Assembly: GCA_001804815.1 (NCBI GenBank)
Contig: MHBI01000001.1
Coordinates: 1-64,000, forward strand
DNA from: Lentisphaerae bacterium GWF2_50_93
Lineage (GTDB): Bacteria > Verrucomicrobiota > Lentisphaeria > Victivallales > GWF2-50-93
Reading direction: 5' to 3'
Length of the DNA stretch: 64,000 nucleotides
The number at the start of each line of letters is the position of its first letter. Positions within the stretch are counted from its first letter, which is position 1. The notes under the pieces were generated by a model. The model made no database searches. It saw only the letters and a list, made by a program, of their open reading frames with translations, and was not told where the DNA came from. Position numbers and translations under genes: made by a program. Of the stretch, positions 1 to 8,464 are shown in pieces.

Positions 1-288
1 GTATTATACCACATGTGGCATAATAAGGGAAAATAATTATGTCTGTGGCATAACTCCTGAAAAAGGGGGTAAAAGCCACACCCGGGAAGTTCTGAAGTTC
101 TAAAGTTCTAAATTGCTGGAGTGCTGGAGTTCGTTCGGCTCCTTAGGGAACCACGCCGTGACAGGTTACGAGCTTGATCCTCCTTCGCCAAATGAGCTAC
201 GGAGGACAGGCTACGAACGAGTTGCCGGCGGGACGCCAGCGCTCCGGAAGACACAGGCGAGACGCCTGTGATACATTAAGGGGGGAGT
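1..288. repeat. Repeat-rich leader region upstream of the integron integrase
   Basis: No gene is seen. Near 5-26 lies a near-perfect palindrome (ATTATACCACA / TGTGGCATAAT, one mismatch). Around 86-130 there is a short direct repeat based on AGTTCTAAA followed by GCTGGAGT units. At 224-240 is an imperfect hairpin (GCCGGCG gga CGCCAGC), and at 252-270 a perfect one (CACAGGCG aga CGCCTGTG). GTTCGT near 131 and ACGAAC near 213 could close an outer stem. If this is an integron, attI would be expected here, but I could not identify an attI or attC site by eye. A strong ribosome binding site (GGGGGGAG, about 280-287) precedes the integrase ATG. Confidence 0.6.
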
Positions 289-1926
289 ATGGCTGAAATT
301 ATAGATCTCTACAGGTTTGGGGAGTTTGCTGTCAAAAACAGATATGTCGATGAAGGGAAGGTGAAATACTGGCTGTACTGGGTGAAGCGATATTCTGCGA
401 TGGTCATGCCGCCGGGTATAGAGAAGCTTTCCGACAGGTTGAACTACTTCCTCAACAATCTCAGGTGCGAGCCTGGATTGGAAGATTGGCGCGTCAGGCA
501 GGCAGAGGAGGCGGTCAGGATTTTCGAGACGGTGTATAAGCCGGCGTTGAAGAAGCAGGAATCAGGAGTAAATGCGGAAGTACCTGCTCGCGGGTTGGAA
601 AACCCGCGCTCCGTTGATAAGGCAAAAGGCATAGTACCACATTCTTTATTGCCGGCCGGAGGTTTACCTGCCTGTGGCAGCGCCGTAGGCGACCAGGGGC
701 AGCGCTCTGAAATCACCCCGAGCGCGCAGTGCCTCGGGGTGCTACATTCCTTATTGCCGGCGGGAGGCCATGGTACGCACGAAAGCCAAGGCGCAGGGAT
801 GAAGAACAGCTCTCACGAGCTTAACTACGAACGTAATGCAAATCGAAAACCAGGAGAGTCCTGTACTGAGCAAGGCCGATGTGGGATTGTCGAAGCAGGC
901 CAGCGCTCCGTTGAAGAGGGAAAAAACACGGAATCGGCGAGCGCGTCCATCAATTCTGGAGCGGAGGGAAGGGATTCGATTGAGCGCAGGATGCGGGAGA
1001 TACTGAGGGTAAGGAATTATTCATATCATACTGAACAGTCATATCTTGATCGGGTAAAATCCTATTTCACTTATGCCGAGAGGAACAGCCTGGGTATTGA
1101 CGATCCGGAGACCGTACGCAGGTATATCAGCTGGCTTGCATTATCCCGTAATGTTGCGGCATCTACGCAGAATCTGGCATTCAATGCCATAAATTTCCTA
1201 TTCAAGGAAGTCCTTAAGAAGGACATGGGGGACCAGTCCGACAATCTCCGGGCGAGATCCGGATCAAAGCTGCCTTCGGTTTTGACGGTGGACGAGGTCA
1301 GGGCAATTTTCGCCCAGCTTGAAGGTACGGAGCGTCTCATGCTTGAAATTATATATGGGGGCGGGCTCAGGATTTCAGAGCTGATGAGGCTGCGGGTGCA
1401 GGACATTGATTGGGAGGGATGCCAGCTTTTCGTGAGAGGCGGGAAAGGGGACAAGGATAGGACTACGCTTTTGGGCAGGAAGCTTGTGGAGCCGTTGCGG
1501 AAACATCTTGAGACGGTCAGGAAGATTCATGAGGAGGATCTGGCTGCAGGAGTCGGGGAGGTCTATCTTCCGAACGGGCTTGATCGGAAATATCCGGATG
1601 CTGGAAAAACCTGGGGGTGGATGTATGTCTTTCCTTCAGAAACGATATCAAAAGATCCGCGGTCCGGCAAGATGCGGAGGCATCATGTGTCGGACATGAC
1701 CATACAACGGGCGATGAAGGAGGGGATGCGGAAGTCGGGCATTGCGAAATACGGATCGGTGCATACGCTCCGGCATTCCTTCGCGACCCATCTGCTCATG
1801 AAAGGCGTGAACATAAGGGAGGTGCAGGATCTCCTTGGCCACAATAGCGTGGAGACGACGATGATCTACACGCATGTAATACGGACGCTGGGCAACAGAC
1901 CGGAGTCGCCGCTGGATATGATGTGA
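289..1926 (+). CDS. intI: Integron-type tyrosine recombinase with a repeat-derived internal segment
   Basis: Site-specific tyrosine recombinase that would integrate and excise cassettes at att sites. The C-terminal catalytic domain is complete: box I Arg about residue 361 (GGGLRISELMRLR), Lys in GGKGDKDRTT, His492-x-x-Arg495 (HTLRHSFATHLL), His518 (LLGHNSVETT) and Tyr527 (MIYTHV). The segment MRRHHVSDMTIQRAMKEG just before HTLRH resembles the extra region that sets IntI apart from XerC/D. Residues about 228-315 are the SAM-like core-binding domain. An extra N-terminal SAM-like region (1-88) precedes it. Residues about 88-227 look like translated intergenic repeats: several hairpins, a duplicated TTATTGCCGGC unit, and half of a cloverleaf element at 803-832. 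Most IntI proteins are 320-350 residues, so this one is unusually long. Start chosen by the GGGGGGAG site. Confidence 0.85.
   Translation: MAEIIDLYRFGEFAVKNRYVDEGKVKYWLYWVKRYSAMVMPPGIEKLSDRLNYFLNNLRCEPGLEDWRVRQAEEAVRIFETVYKPALKKQESGVNAEVPARGLENPRSVDKAKGIVPHSLLPAGGLPACGSAVGDQGQRSEITPSAQCLGVLHSLLPAGGHGTHESQGAGMKNSSHELNYERNANRKPGESCTEQGRCGIVEAGQRSVEEGKNTESASASINSGAEGRDSIERRMREILRVRNYSYHTEQSYLDRVKSYFTYAERNSLGIDDPETVRRYISWLALSRNVAASTQNLAFNAINFLFKEVLKKDMGDQSDNLRARSGSKLPSVLTVDEVRAIFAQLEGTERLMLEIIYGGGLRISELMRLRVQDIDWEGCQLFVRGGKGDKDRTTLLGRKLVEPLRKHLETVRKIHEEDLAAGVGEVYLPNGLDRKYPDAGKTWGWMYVFPSETISKDPRSGKMRRHHVSDMTIQRAMKEGMRKSGIAKYGSVHTLRHSFATHLLMKGVNIREVQDLLGHNSVETTMIYTHVIRTLGNRPESPLDMM
570..835. repeat. 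Block of palindromic repeats inside the integrase gene
   Basis: Within the coding frame lie hairpins CGCGGGTT gga AAACCCGCG (near 578-597) and ACCCCGAG / CTCGGGGT (near 716-742). A directly repeated unit starts ACATTCTTTATTGCCGGC (about 640) and ACATTCCTTATTGCCGGC (about 743). At 803-832 is AGAACA, then GCTC tcac GAGC, then TTAACTACGAAC, which equals one half of the cloverleaf elements at 41000 and 52758. The reading frame stays open across the whole block. Confidence 0.7.
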
Positions 1927-1938
1927 ATGGGGAATATT

Positions 1939-2015
1939 CCTCGCACGGAGGGAAGAATCTTCTTGTATTAGATAAAACTAATTCTTGCTTTGTGGCTCCG
2001 TGTCTCTGTGCGAGG
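1939..2015. repeat. Inverted repeat of the CTCTGTG heptamer type
   Basis: CCTCGCACGGAG (1939-1950) faces its inverted counterpart ending GTGCGAGG (2008-2015), with the phrase CTCCGTGTCTCTGTG between. The same phrase recurs as single arms at about 2335-2365 and 2771-2800. The spacing between similar words is about seven bases. Confidence 0.55.
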
Positions 2016-2024
2016 CAATATTAA

Positions 2025-2059
2025 GGCTGGCGGTGGTGGAAAGCCCGTTGGATAGATTA
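2025..2059 (+). pseudogene. Remnant of a recombinase 3' end
   Basis: This 35-base stretch (GGCTGGCGGTGGTGGAAAGC and onward to GGATAGATT) is nearly the same as 2527-2560, the 3' tail of the decayed recombinase downstream. It would encode the tail that reads VVESPLDRL there. No open frame leads into it. I read it as the last trace of another recombinase copy. Confidence 0.5.
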
Positions 2060-2065
2060 AATGCA

Positions 2066-2120
2066 TGAACATCGAACATTCAGCATCGAACAATCGAACA
2101 ATCGAACATTCGAATTGCGA
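2066..2120. repeat. GAACATC/GAACATT heptamer repeat
   Basis: Tandem heptamer-like words (GAACATC, GAACATT, GAACAAT) recur about every seven to ten bases. The same words occur near 2676, 15284, 15350 and 55640. Confidence 0.5.
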
Positions 2121-2366
2121 AGTGAAAAAATATGGGGAAAGCAATTGCCGTGATATTGGCTTTTTGTCAAAGACAATCTCCCGGCAAGATATTGTTAGTG
2201 AAGGATAAGTGAAGATTAGTGGTTGGAAAACTCTTCGGCGCTCCCGGTTGCAAGCTCGGTTATCTGTTGAATTTCGGGGAGAACCTGATGAAAGACGGGA
2301 TAACAAGACTCATCAATGGTCAGATTCAATTCATGTCTCAGTGACTTTGTGCCTTTGTACGAGAAA

Positions 2367-2612
2367 ATATCCGGGGTCAACAAGCACGGGACGTGTCATT
2401 CGTTTCGTCATGCTTACGCGACCCATCTGCTTGAGAACGGGACGGATGTCAAGGTTATACAGGAACTGCTGGGGCATTCGAGCATAGAGACGACGATGAT
2501 CTACACGCATGTGGCGCAGAAGAAGCTGGCGGTCGTAGAAAGCCCGCTGGATAGATTGGGGAGTGAGAAGTCGTCGGTCGATGGTCGTCAGTACTTGCCG
2601 GCATCGGTGTAG
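2367..2612 (+). pseudogene. C-terminal fragment of a second tyrosine recombinase
   Basis: The translated stretch contains [15 protein letters not shown], then [16 protein letters not shown], which are the HxxR, H and catalytic Tyr boxes of a tyrosine recombinase. The N-terminal domain, box I Arg and the Lys are missing. Upstream sequence (2316-2366) is repeat DNA in the same frame and not recombinase. Its sequence differs from the intact integrase (for example [11 protein letters not shown] against MKGVNIREVQD), so it descends from another recombinase and not from a recent duplication. It is almost certainly non-functional. Confidence 0.8.
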
Positions 2613-2675
2613 AAGTGGAAAAGAAGAAGAAAAGACTGCCGGCAGGGGTGCCGGCGGTCCGCTAGGAAGGAAAAT

Positions 2676-2803
2676 TTGAACATTCAATCCGCCGCGGCGG
2701 AAACATCCAATGTCGAATGGGGAAGTAAGATGAGTGAGCTGGACAGCCGGATAAGAGACGGAAAGATATTCCTCGCACGGAGGCACAGAGACACAAAGGG
2801 GGA
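2676..2803. repeat. CCGCCGCGGCGG palindrome plus GAACATT and CTCTGTG heptamers
   Basis: GAACATTCAAT precedes the perfect 12-base palindrome CCGCCGCGGCGG (2689-2700), followed by AACATCCAATGTCGAATG. The same composite occurs at 15291-15330. A CCTCGCACGGAGGCACAGAG phrase follows at about 2771. Confidence 0.6.
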
Positions 2804-2818
2804 ATTGAAGAGAGTGGT

Positions 2819-3022
2819 ACAGGCGTCCCGCCTGTGTATCACATTCTTAAGACAATTGCCCTGAGGCAATTCCAAAATTGCCTCATTTGAGCTGATTTCT
2901 AAAGTTGGAGTGCGCGGCTTTAGCGTGTATAACCTGTTTAATACCAAGACACGCTGAAGCTGTGAACTCCAACAAGCGTTTTTCCCACAACAACCGTTTT
3001 TTTGTATTTTTGAAATCAGCTC
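2819..3022. repeat. Nested multi-stem palindromic element
   Basis: Hairpin ACAGGCG tcc CGCCTGT (2819-2835) is followed by AATTGCC ctga GGCAATT (2854-2871). The latter competes with an alternative stem TGAGGCAAT / ATTGCCTCA (2862-2885). An 11-base closing stem GAGCTGATTTC (2889-2899) / GAAATCAGCTC (3012-3022) encloses GTTGGAGT (2904-2911) / ACTCCAAC (2966-2973), which encloses AGCGTGT (2922-2928) / ACACGCT (2949-2955). All stems read directly from the sequence are perfect. No gene is visible in 2613-3186. Confidence 0.8.
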
Positions 3023-3149
3023 GCCCTGAGTGCAAAGTACCTCGAGCGCTCTCCAAAGTGCAGTGTTAATCTTGTTTTATTTCAAGTCCGCCTGTAAGCT
3101 ATTCTATTATGCAAGAGATGGACTGCAAATGTCCCAAATGGCTTTGGGA

Positions 3150-3187
3150 CGGATGAATGGATGGGTGGATTGATGGATGAATGGGCT
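3150..3187. repeat. GGATGAATGGATGG heptamer repeat
   Basis: Short words GGATGAAT, GGATGGGT, GGATTGAT repeat with a period of seven to eight bases. It belongs to the same class as 16060-16098 and 18174-18299. Confidence 0.5.
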
Positions 3188-3472
3188 TTAGGGAACCTCT
3201 AAAAATTGGCATATGTCGCGAGACAGGAGATTATGGAGAATCGGCAAGGAGCAAACGCCAGGAGCAACCCCGTAGCGGGTTGTGACTGGATTTGCAACGC
3301 GGACGAAATCCATAAGAATCTGTCTCCCTTTGGGTTGCGGATCTTTTTGGCTCAAAGAAGAATATTCTTCTGTCGGCGTATCTACTCGATACGCCTCCGT
3401 TCAGAAATTCTTTTTGAGCTTTCAAAAATCTTCCGCAACGCGTCAAATGCGAATTTTTAGAGGTTCCCTTTA
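3187..3472. mobile_element. Complete MITE with 17-bp inverted ends and TTTA target duplication
   Basis: The ends are perfect inverted repeats: GGGAACCTCTAAAAATT at 3191-3207 and its complement at 3452-3468. They are flanked on both sides by TTTA (3187-3190 and 3469-3472), the likely target duplication. The inner right half folds into a long imperfect hairpin (TTGCGGA near 3335 with TCCGCAA near 3431), with the hairpin GGCGTAT / ATACGCC at its tip. There is no transposase gene inside, so it must be mobilised in trans. A single related end (AGCGGTTCCC followed by TTTA) occurs at 10857-10881. The element lies 18-21 bases upstream of the GH13 gene start. Confidence 0.85.
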
Positions 3473-3489
3473 ATAAATCAGAGATTGTG

Positions 3490-5196
3490 ATGGATCATAT
3501 AGCAAGATCTAGAATTTTGAAGCGGCTCCGGTTCGTGTACGGGGAGGATTCACCACGGCTCTTCGAGGATCTTGAAAAGCTCCTCATGTCGTATCGCGGA
3601 CGGATTCCTGCGACGAAGACCGGCTGGAGCGAGAAGGACTCGTTCCTGATAACATACGGCGATTCGATAACCGGCGGGAAGAATCCCCTGTCGACACTCC
3701 ATGGATTCCTGAAGAAGAATTTCAAGGAAGAGATATCCTTCGTGCATCTCCTGCCTTTTTATCCGTACTCCTCCGACGACGGATTTTCCGTGATAGACTA
3801 CCGCGAGGTCAGGAAGGACCTTGGTGGCTGGAAGGATGTCCAGTCGATGGGCGGGGATTTCAAGCTGGTCTTTGACGGCGTCATCAACCATGTCTCGAGC
3901 CAGAGCCGTTATTTGAAGGAATATCTGGCGGGGAATCCGGAATATGCCGATTATTTCATTTCGCTTCCGCCTGATACCGACACATCGTCTGTGCTGCGGA
4001 CCAGGAACCTGCCGTTGCTGCACGACTACGATTCCGCAGACGGTAAGAAATGGCTCTGGACGACTTTCAGCCGCGACCAGGTTGATTTCAATTTTTCCAA
4101 TCCTAAGGTCCTGCTGGAGATCGTGGATATTCTTCTCTTCTACGCGGAGCATGGCGCGACGATGATACGGCTTGACGCCATTCCGTACATGTGGAAGAAG
4201 CTTGGGACAAGCTGCGCGCATCTTCCGGAGACCCATGAACTCATCAAGCTGTTCAGGGACATATTCGATGTCGCGGCGCCGCACGTGATCCTGCTGACGG
4301 AGACGAACGTGCCGCACAAGGAGAACATCGTCTATTTTGGAAATGCCGGGGACGAAGCGCAGATCATCTACAATTTCAGCCTGGCTCCGCTGATCCTCTG
4401 GTCGGTATACAAACAGGACGCGACCGTCCTGTCAGACTGGGCTTCAGGCGTGAAAAAGGTTTCGGACAATACGACCTTCCTCAATATTACTGCGACGCAC
4501 GATGGGATAGGGGTCAGGCCGACGGAGGGGATTCTGTCGGTGGATGAGCGGATGGAACTGTGCGAACTTGCGCGGAGGCATGGCGGGGACATCACCGGGA
4601 AGCGGAATTCCGACGGTTCGATAAGCCCATATGAACTCAACATAAATTATTTTGATGCGATAAACGGTCCGAATGCTGATGAAAGCATTGATCTGCAGAT
4701 AAGGCGTTTCATGCTTTCTCAGACGATTCCGATGTCGTTCATCGGCATCCCCGGGATCTACATCCACAGTCTTCTTGGTTCGCGCAACTGGACTGAAGGG
4801 GTGAAGCAGACAGGACGCGCGAGGACGATCAACCGCGAGACACTGAATGCCGATAGGCTTGAAGCGGAGCTGGGGAACAAGGAGTCCATCCGTGCGAAAG
4901 TCGCAGGTGAATACAGGCGTCTCCTGGTGATCCGTTCAAAATGCCGTGCGTTCCATCCTGGCGCCCCGCAGGAGGTCCTTAAGCTGCATCCGAAGCTTTT
5001 CTGCCTGCGCAGGTGGACCGAGGATGGCAGTGAGGAACTTTTCGCGCTGCATAATATCACTTCGGGGGAAGCGAGATGCCAGTTGCCGGATTCCGGCAGG
5101 GAAGGTTTCCGCGACCTTATCGGCGGAAAGCATTTCAGTACTGGTGAAATTGCCGTTCCTGCCTGGACTGCCTTGTGGCTTGTTCCTGCATCATGA
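3490..5196 (+). CDS. GH13 subfamily 18 sugar phosphorylase (glucosylglycerate/sucrose phosphorylase-like)
   Basis: Cytoplasmic retaining alpha-glucoside phosphorylase that would release glucose 1-phosphate. The TIM-barrel motifs are clear: DGVINHVSSQS (region I), RLDAIPY with the nucleophile Asp at about residue 229, LLTETNVPH with the acid/base Glu at about 271, and ATHDGIGVRP with the transition-state Asp. It has no signal peptide. The length (568 residues) is nearer to the YcjM/glucosylglycerate phosphorylase branch than to classical sucrose phosphorylases (about 490-505), but the acceptor cannot be told from sequence. ATG at 3490 or GTG at 3487 could start it. No strong ribosome site is seen, and a MITE ends just upstream, so expression may depend on the MITE border. 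Confidence 0.85.
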   Translation: MDHIARSRILKRLRFVYGEDSPRLFEDLEKLLMSYRGRIPATKTGWSEKDSFLITYGDSITGGKNPLSTLHGFLKKNFKEEISFVHLLPFYPYSSDDGFSVIDYREVRKDLGGWKDVQSMGGDFKLVFDGVINHVSSQSRYLKEYLAGNPEYADYFISLPPDTDTSSVLRTRNLPLLHDYDSADGKKWLWTTFSRDQVDFNFSNPKVLLEIVDILLFYAEHGATMIRLDAIPYMWKKLGTSCAHLPETHELIKLFRDIFDVAAPHVILLTETNVPHKENIVYFGNAGDEAQIIYNFSLAPLILWSVYKQDATVLSDWASGVKKVSDNTTFLNITATHDGIGVRPTEGILSVDERMELCELARRHGGDITGKRNSDGSISPYELNINYFDAINGPNADESIDLQIRRFMLSQTIPMSFIGIPGIYIHSLLGSRNWTEGVKQTGRARTINRETLNADRLEAELGNKESIRAKVAGEYRRLLVIRSKCRAFHPGAPQEVLKLHPKLFCLRRWTEDGSEELFALHNITSGEARCQLPDSGREGFRDLIGGKHFSTGEIAVPAWTALWLVPAS

Positions 5197-5307
5197 TTAT
5201 TATTTTCGAGTTTTTCCATCACTGCCTATTGCTATTTAATGCTTTATTAAATATACTATATATAGTGAAGTGAAGGTGGATTTTAATTTTCAGCAGCAGG
5301 ACGGAAG

Positions 5308-6337
5308 ATGAAATACAGACATCAAATTGCTGATGCTGGTTCCAGGATGCATGATGCTGGATATGGAAATCCAGTATCCGGAATAGAATCTCGAACAGTC
5401 ATCGGTCGTCGGTCGTCAGTGGTCAGTATTAATAATCCGGCAACCAGCATCCGGCAACCAGTATCGGTTTTCACACTTATCGAATTACTCGCTGTGCCAG
5501 GCGTAGCCCCCCGGGCGAAGCGCTGAGCTTCTGGTCGTCATCGCGATCATCGCAATCCTTGCGGCGATGCTGCTTCCCGCCCTAAAGCAGGCAAAGGAGA
5601 AGGCCCGGGTGATCAGCTGCATGAGCAACCAGAAGCAGCTGGGGCTCGCACTTGGGTCATATGGTTCAGACTTCACGGAATATCCCACGAACTATTCAGA
5701 TGGCACAGCTCTATATCCTGGCAACTGGGGCGATGAGTCTTGCGGCAAATGGTTTGGAGCCCCTCAGGCGCCAACTGAAACCAACGGAAATCCAAACGAT
5801 ACTGACGAAGATCCAGGAATCAACAATACGAACGGAGCTTGGTATCGTCTTGCCGGAGCAGGCTACGTACCATACAAGCGGACTGCAAGCAATTGGATTC
5901 CAACCGGCATTAACGTCTGTGCAGGAAACCTAGACACAGGATGGACCTACAGGGGCGGCTCCGTCGGATATACGTTTGGACTTTATACTTATAACGGTCC
6001 TCATGCCTTCAACACTGGGAACAATGGATCCCTGAACGGCATGCATCGCCTTGGAAGGCATAAACAGGGGGTAAGCCATGGAGTCCGTCTTATCGGGAAC
6101 TGTCCGAAGGGGTTCAACTGGTCGCAGATCGCATTCCTGGGATGTCCCACGGTATACCATGGCAGCGGAATTATGAAGGAGCCACATGGTTTCCAGTCGT
6201 TCAGCGCCTACTGCCAGTACGATGCCGGGTTCACAGGTTCCTACCCGCTTGCAAACTACCATTACGACCGGAACTACCTGTACGGCGACCTGCATGGCGA
6301 ATATATACATGCGACCACCCGCGAGTACATTCCGTGA
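5308..6337 (+). pseudogene. Pseudopilin gene broken by a 43-base insertion in the signal motif
   Basis: Translation from ATG 5308 (site GGACGGAAG) runs through a repeat-derived leader into FTLIELL, then hits an insertion at about 5491-5533 and stops at 5524. The correct frame resumes as [28 protein letters not shown] and continues to 6337, ending [14 protein letters not shown]. The inserted 43 bases contain a GCCC cc GGGC hairpin, duplicate the ELL codons and shift the frame, with an extra TAG in the downstream frame at 5504. The mature domain is a close paralogue of the next gene ([10 protein letters not shown] against [10 protein letters not shown], both followed by DFTEYPTNY). It is probably inactive unless a frameshift restores it. 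Confidence 0.75.
5325..5470. repeat. CCAGCATCCGGCAA heptamer repeat forming a pilin leader
   Basis: Words CCAGCAT, CCGGCAA, CCAGTAT recur every seven bases, and GGTCGTCGGTCGTCAGTGGTC forms a second heptamer run. Almost the same composite is found at 8660-8795, again directly before a FTLIELL codon run. Confidence 0.75.
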
Positions 6338-6354
6338 TTGCATAAGCTTGGGCG

Positions 6355-6430
6355 ATTTCAAAACTGCTATTTTGAAGGAACACCGACCTCCAGGTCGGCT
6401 TAAAAGAGCCGGCCTGGAGACCGGCGCTCC
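6355..6430. repeat. Tandem hairpins between pseudopilin genes
   Basis: TTTCAAAA / TTTTGAA, CCGACC tcca GGTCGG (6383-6398) and GCCGG / CCGGC (6408-6425) follow each other. The rest of 6338-6668 has a short GCGCAAACATGCGC palindrome near 6449 and the operator at 6614. Confidence 0.65.
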
Positions 6431-6613
6431 TTCTGGAAAACAAAGAACGCGCAAACATGCGCTACTACGAACAAATTCAGCCATTCCTGAGCTCGTTTGC
6501 AAGTCCGACGTCCTCCTGAGGAGTACCGTGTACGGAAATTTGAAGTCATCCCGGCCTGGCAGAAAATTCAATAATCATGCCTTCCGGGATTTGACATTTC
6601 CAATTGCCGCGTG

Positions 6614-6652
6614 TAATGTTATCGTAATAACATGTAATAACGATAACAGTTA
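6614..6652. promoter_or_regulatory. Inverted-repeat operator TGTTATCGT-N14-ACGATAACA
   Basis: Perfect nine-base half-sites TGTTATCGT (6617-6625) and ACGATAACA (6640-6648) are separated by 14 bases. They lie 20 bases upstream of the pseudopilin ATG at 6669. The same arrangement is found at 38989-39020 and 40025-40056, so a shared regulator is likely. The factor is not known; the hybrid GntR/LacI-type protein at 10976 is a candidate. Confidence 0.75.
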
Positions 6653-6668
6653 TGGGGGGGCAAGGAAG

Positions 6669-7661
6669 ATGGACCGCAGATTAATGCTCATCAAGCTGCC
6701 TGATGCGAGTTTCCTGACTGCCAATTGCCGATTGCCAATTGCCGATTTGAAATTGAAAACTAAAATCGGAAATACGTTCACCCTCATCGAACTGCTCGTC
6801 GTCATTGCGATCGTCGCAATTCTTGCGGCATTGCTTCTTCCCGCCCTCAACCGTGCCAAGGAAAAGGCGCGGGTGCTTTGCTGCATGAGCAACCAGAAGC
6901 AGATGGGGCTGTCGCTTGCAACATATGCCGCCGACTTTACTGAATATCCCACGAACTATGACAACGACACAACTGAAGTTTCCTGGAACTGGGGAGACGA
7001 ATGCTCTGGAATATGGTTCGGCGATCCCATGACTGACACATGGCTTCCCGGTAATCCCGTTCATTATTATCCAAACTCAAGCAAGGCTGTTGACGTTACC
7101 CACTACGCAAAAGGCGCCTGGGCGCGGCTTGCGGGAGCCGGATACGCGACTTACAGGGCGGGGCCTCTCTGGTCTGGAGGACCTACTGGAATGGTCCCGA
7201 CAGGTGCCAATCTCTGTACCGGAAATCTGCCTGGCGGGTGGAGATATAATGGCGGCGCCTACATGGGCGACTTGTCAGGGTCGAATGGCGGAGCCCTCTA
7301 TATGTATAACGGACCTCACCTCTCGCGTGTCTCCGCCGGAAACAATGGCCATATGTCGGGAATGTACTTTATGGGCCGCTTCAATCAGGGAGTCAATTGG
7401 GGAATGCGCTTGTTTGGCCATCCTGCCGAGTTCACACCTTCCCAGATTGCATTTCTCGGCTGTCCCTCGGTAGTGACCAGCGACAATTCAGTCATCCGCG
7501 AGCCGCACGGCTTTCAATCCGCCCGTGGCAGCTACAGCAACGGCCAGTATGATGTCGGCTGGGGACCGTCCCCTGAAAACTACCATTACGACCGCAACTA
7601 TCTTTTTGGCGACATCCATGCGGAATATCTGCATTCAGCCAGCCGTGCTGGAATTCCATGA
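6669..7661 (+). CDS. Pseudopilin (prepilin-type N-terminal cleavage domain)
   Basis: Type II secretion/type IV pilin-like protein of 330 residues. [24 protein letters not shown] is the cleavage and membrane helix, and [16 protein letters not shown] begins the globular part. The residue before the cleaved Phe is Thr, not the usual Gly. About 25 leader residues come from a GATTGCCAATTGCC heptamer repeat (6715-6766). The C-terminal [16 protein letters not shown] matches the DG(H)-type end of this large family. It would be inserted in the inner membrane and perhaps displayed at the surface. Neighbouring operator and glycan genes suggest carbon-source control. Start set by GCAAGGAAG before ATG 6669. 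Its biological role is not established. Confidence 0.85.
   Translation: MDRRLMLIKLPDASFLTANCRLPIADLKLKTKIGNTFTLIELLVVIAIVAILAALLLPALNRAKEKARVLCCMSNQKQMGLSLATYAADFTEYPTNYDNDTTEVSWNWGDECSGIWFGDPMTDTWLPGNPVHYYPNSSKAVDVTHYAKGAWARLAGAGYATYRAGPLWSGGPTGMVPTGANLCTGNLPGGWRYNGGAYMGDLSGSNGGALYMYNGPHLSRVSAGNNGHMSGMYFMGRFNQGVNWGMRLFGHPAEFTPSQIAFLGCPSVVTSDNSVIREPHGFQSARGSYSNGQYDVGWGPSPENYHYDRNYLFGDIHAEYLHSASRAGIP
6715..6766. repeat. GATTGCCAATTGCC heptamer repeat in a pilin leader
   Basis: Seven-base words (CAATTGC, CGATTGC) are repeated in tandem inside the coding leader and end about ten codons before the signal motif. Confidence 0.65.
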
Positions 7662-7768
7662 ATTGCACCGCAGGGAGGTGGGAGCATGCAATGTCAGGAG
7701 GATGTTGATTATCGGATGGAAACTTGATATAATGAAAACTGCTGGATTTGCACCGAGGGAAAAGTCAT

Positions 7769-8464
7769 ATGAAAAAGGGTTTTACGCTCATCGAACTTCT
7801 GGTGGTGATTGCGATTATCGCAATTCTAGCGGCAATGCTCCTGCCTGCCCTTTCCAATGCAAAGGAACAGGCGAGGCTTACCTTAGAGCGGGGAAACATG
7901 AAACAGGTCGGAATAGCAGTCAACCTGTATGCAGGCGATTTCAATTTCAGCCTTCCAGGGGCATGCGATGGACGTCAGCATGATACTGGAACTGTCAGAG
8001 GACGCTTGTCACCCGACTACATCAAGATCGTAGAAAATTCCACCAGCATCTGGGGATGTCCCATCGTCTCCACCCTGCCTTGGGACTCCTATTATACATC
8101 CAGACAGGGATATATGCTTTCGTGGCTGTGGAACGTCGGCTGGAACTGCGGGCTTGATGTTGACGGGAATTCTGCGCCTACGACCCAGATGATTGCCGGA
8201 AACTGGGGTGCCGACGGATATGGCGCGTATATTGACGGACGTGGCTGGCAAACCAAGAGAGGGCCTGACGACATAGTCCTGATAACTGACAGCGGCGGCG
8301 GATATTGGTCGAGTCCAAAGGGATGGGCGAACCACGCGCCCCGGAACTATCCCCTGGCGAGGCCAAAAGGCAGTAATTCCCTTTGTCTTAGCGGCAGGGT
8401 GCTCTGGCGCACATCCGACAGCTTGAACAGATACTGGAACGGAGGGGAGGACTGCTGGCGCTGA
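7769..8464 (+). CDS. Short pseudopilin with canonical leader
   Basis: 231 residues starting [36 protein letters not shown]. This is the only pseudopilin in the window with a canonical short basic leader and Gly before the cleavage point. A GAGGGA ribosome site sits about nine bases before ATG 7769; the earlier in-frame ATG at 7748 lacks one. The globular part contains [13 protein letters not shown] and later [30 protein letters not shown]. It is probably exported or assembled like the other pseudopilins. It lies in a run of four such genes in the same direction. Confidence 0.85.
   Translation: MKKGFTLIELLVVIAIIAILAAMLLPALSNAKEQARLTLERGNMKQVGIAVNLYAGDFNFSLPGACDGRQHDTGTVRGRLSPDYIKIVENSTSIWGCPIVSTLPWDSYYTSRQGYMLSWLWNVGWNCGLDVDGNSAPTTQMIAGNWGADGYGAYIDGRGWQTKRGPDDIVLITDSGGGYWSSPKGWANHAPRNYPLARPKGSNSLCLSGRVLWRTSDSLNRYWNGGEDCWR

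Noticed and set aside
3206..3473. Overlapping open frames of 63-84 codons inside the MITE
   Set aside because: They lie between perfect inverted ends, have no ribosome site and no domain; the element is non-coding.
5238..5280. ACTATATATAGT palindrome as an operator shared with 18063-18110
   Set aside because: Similarity (AATGCTTTA, TATATA, AAGTGAA words) is weak and the two genes lie in opposite orientation to the motif.
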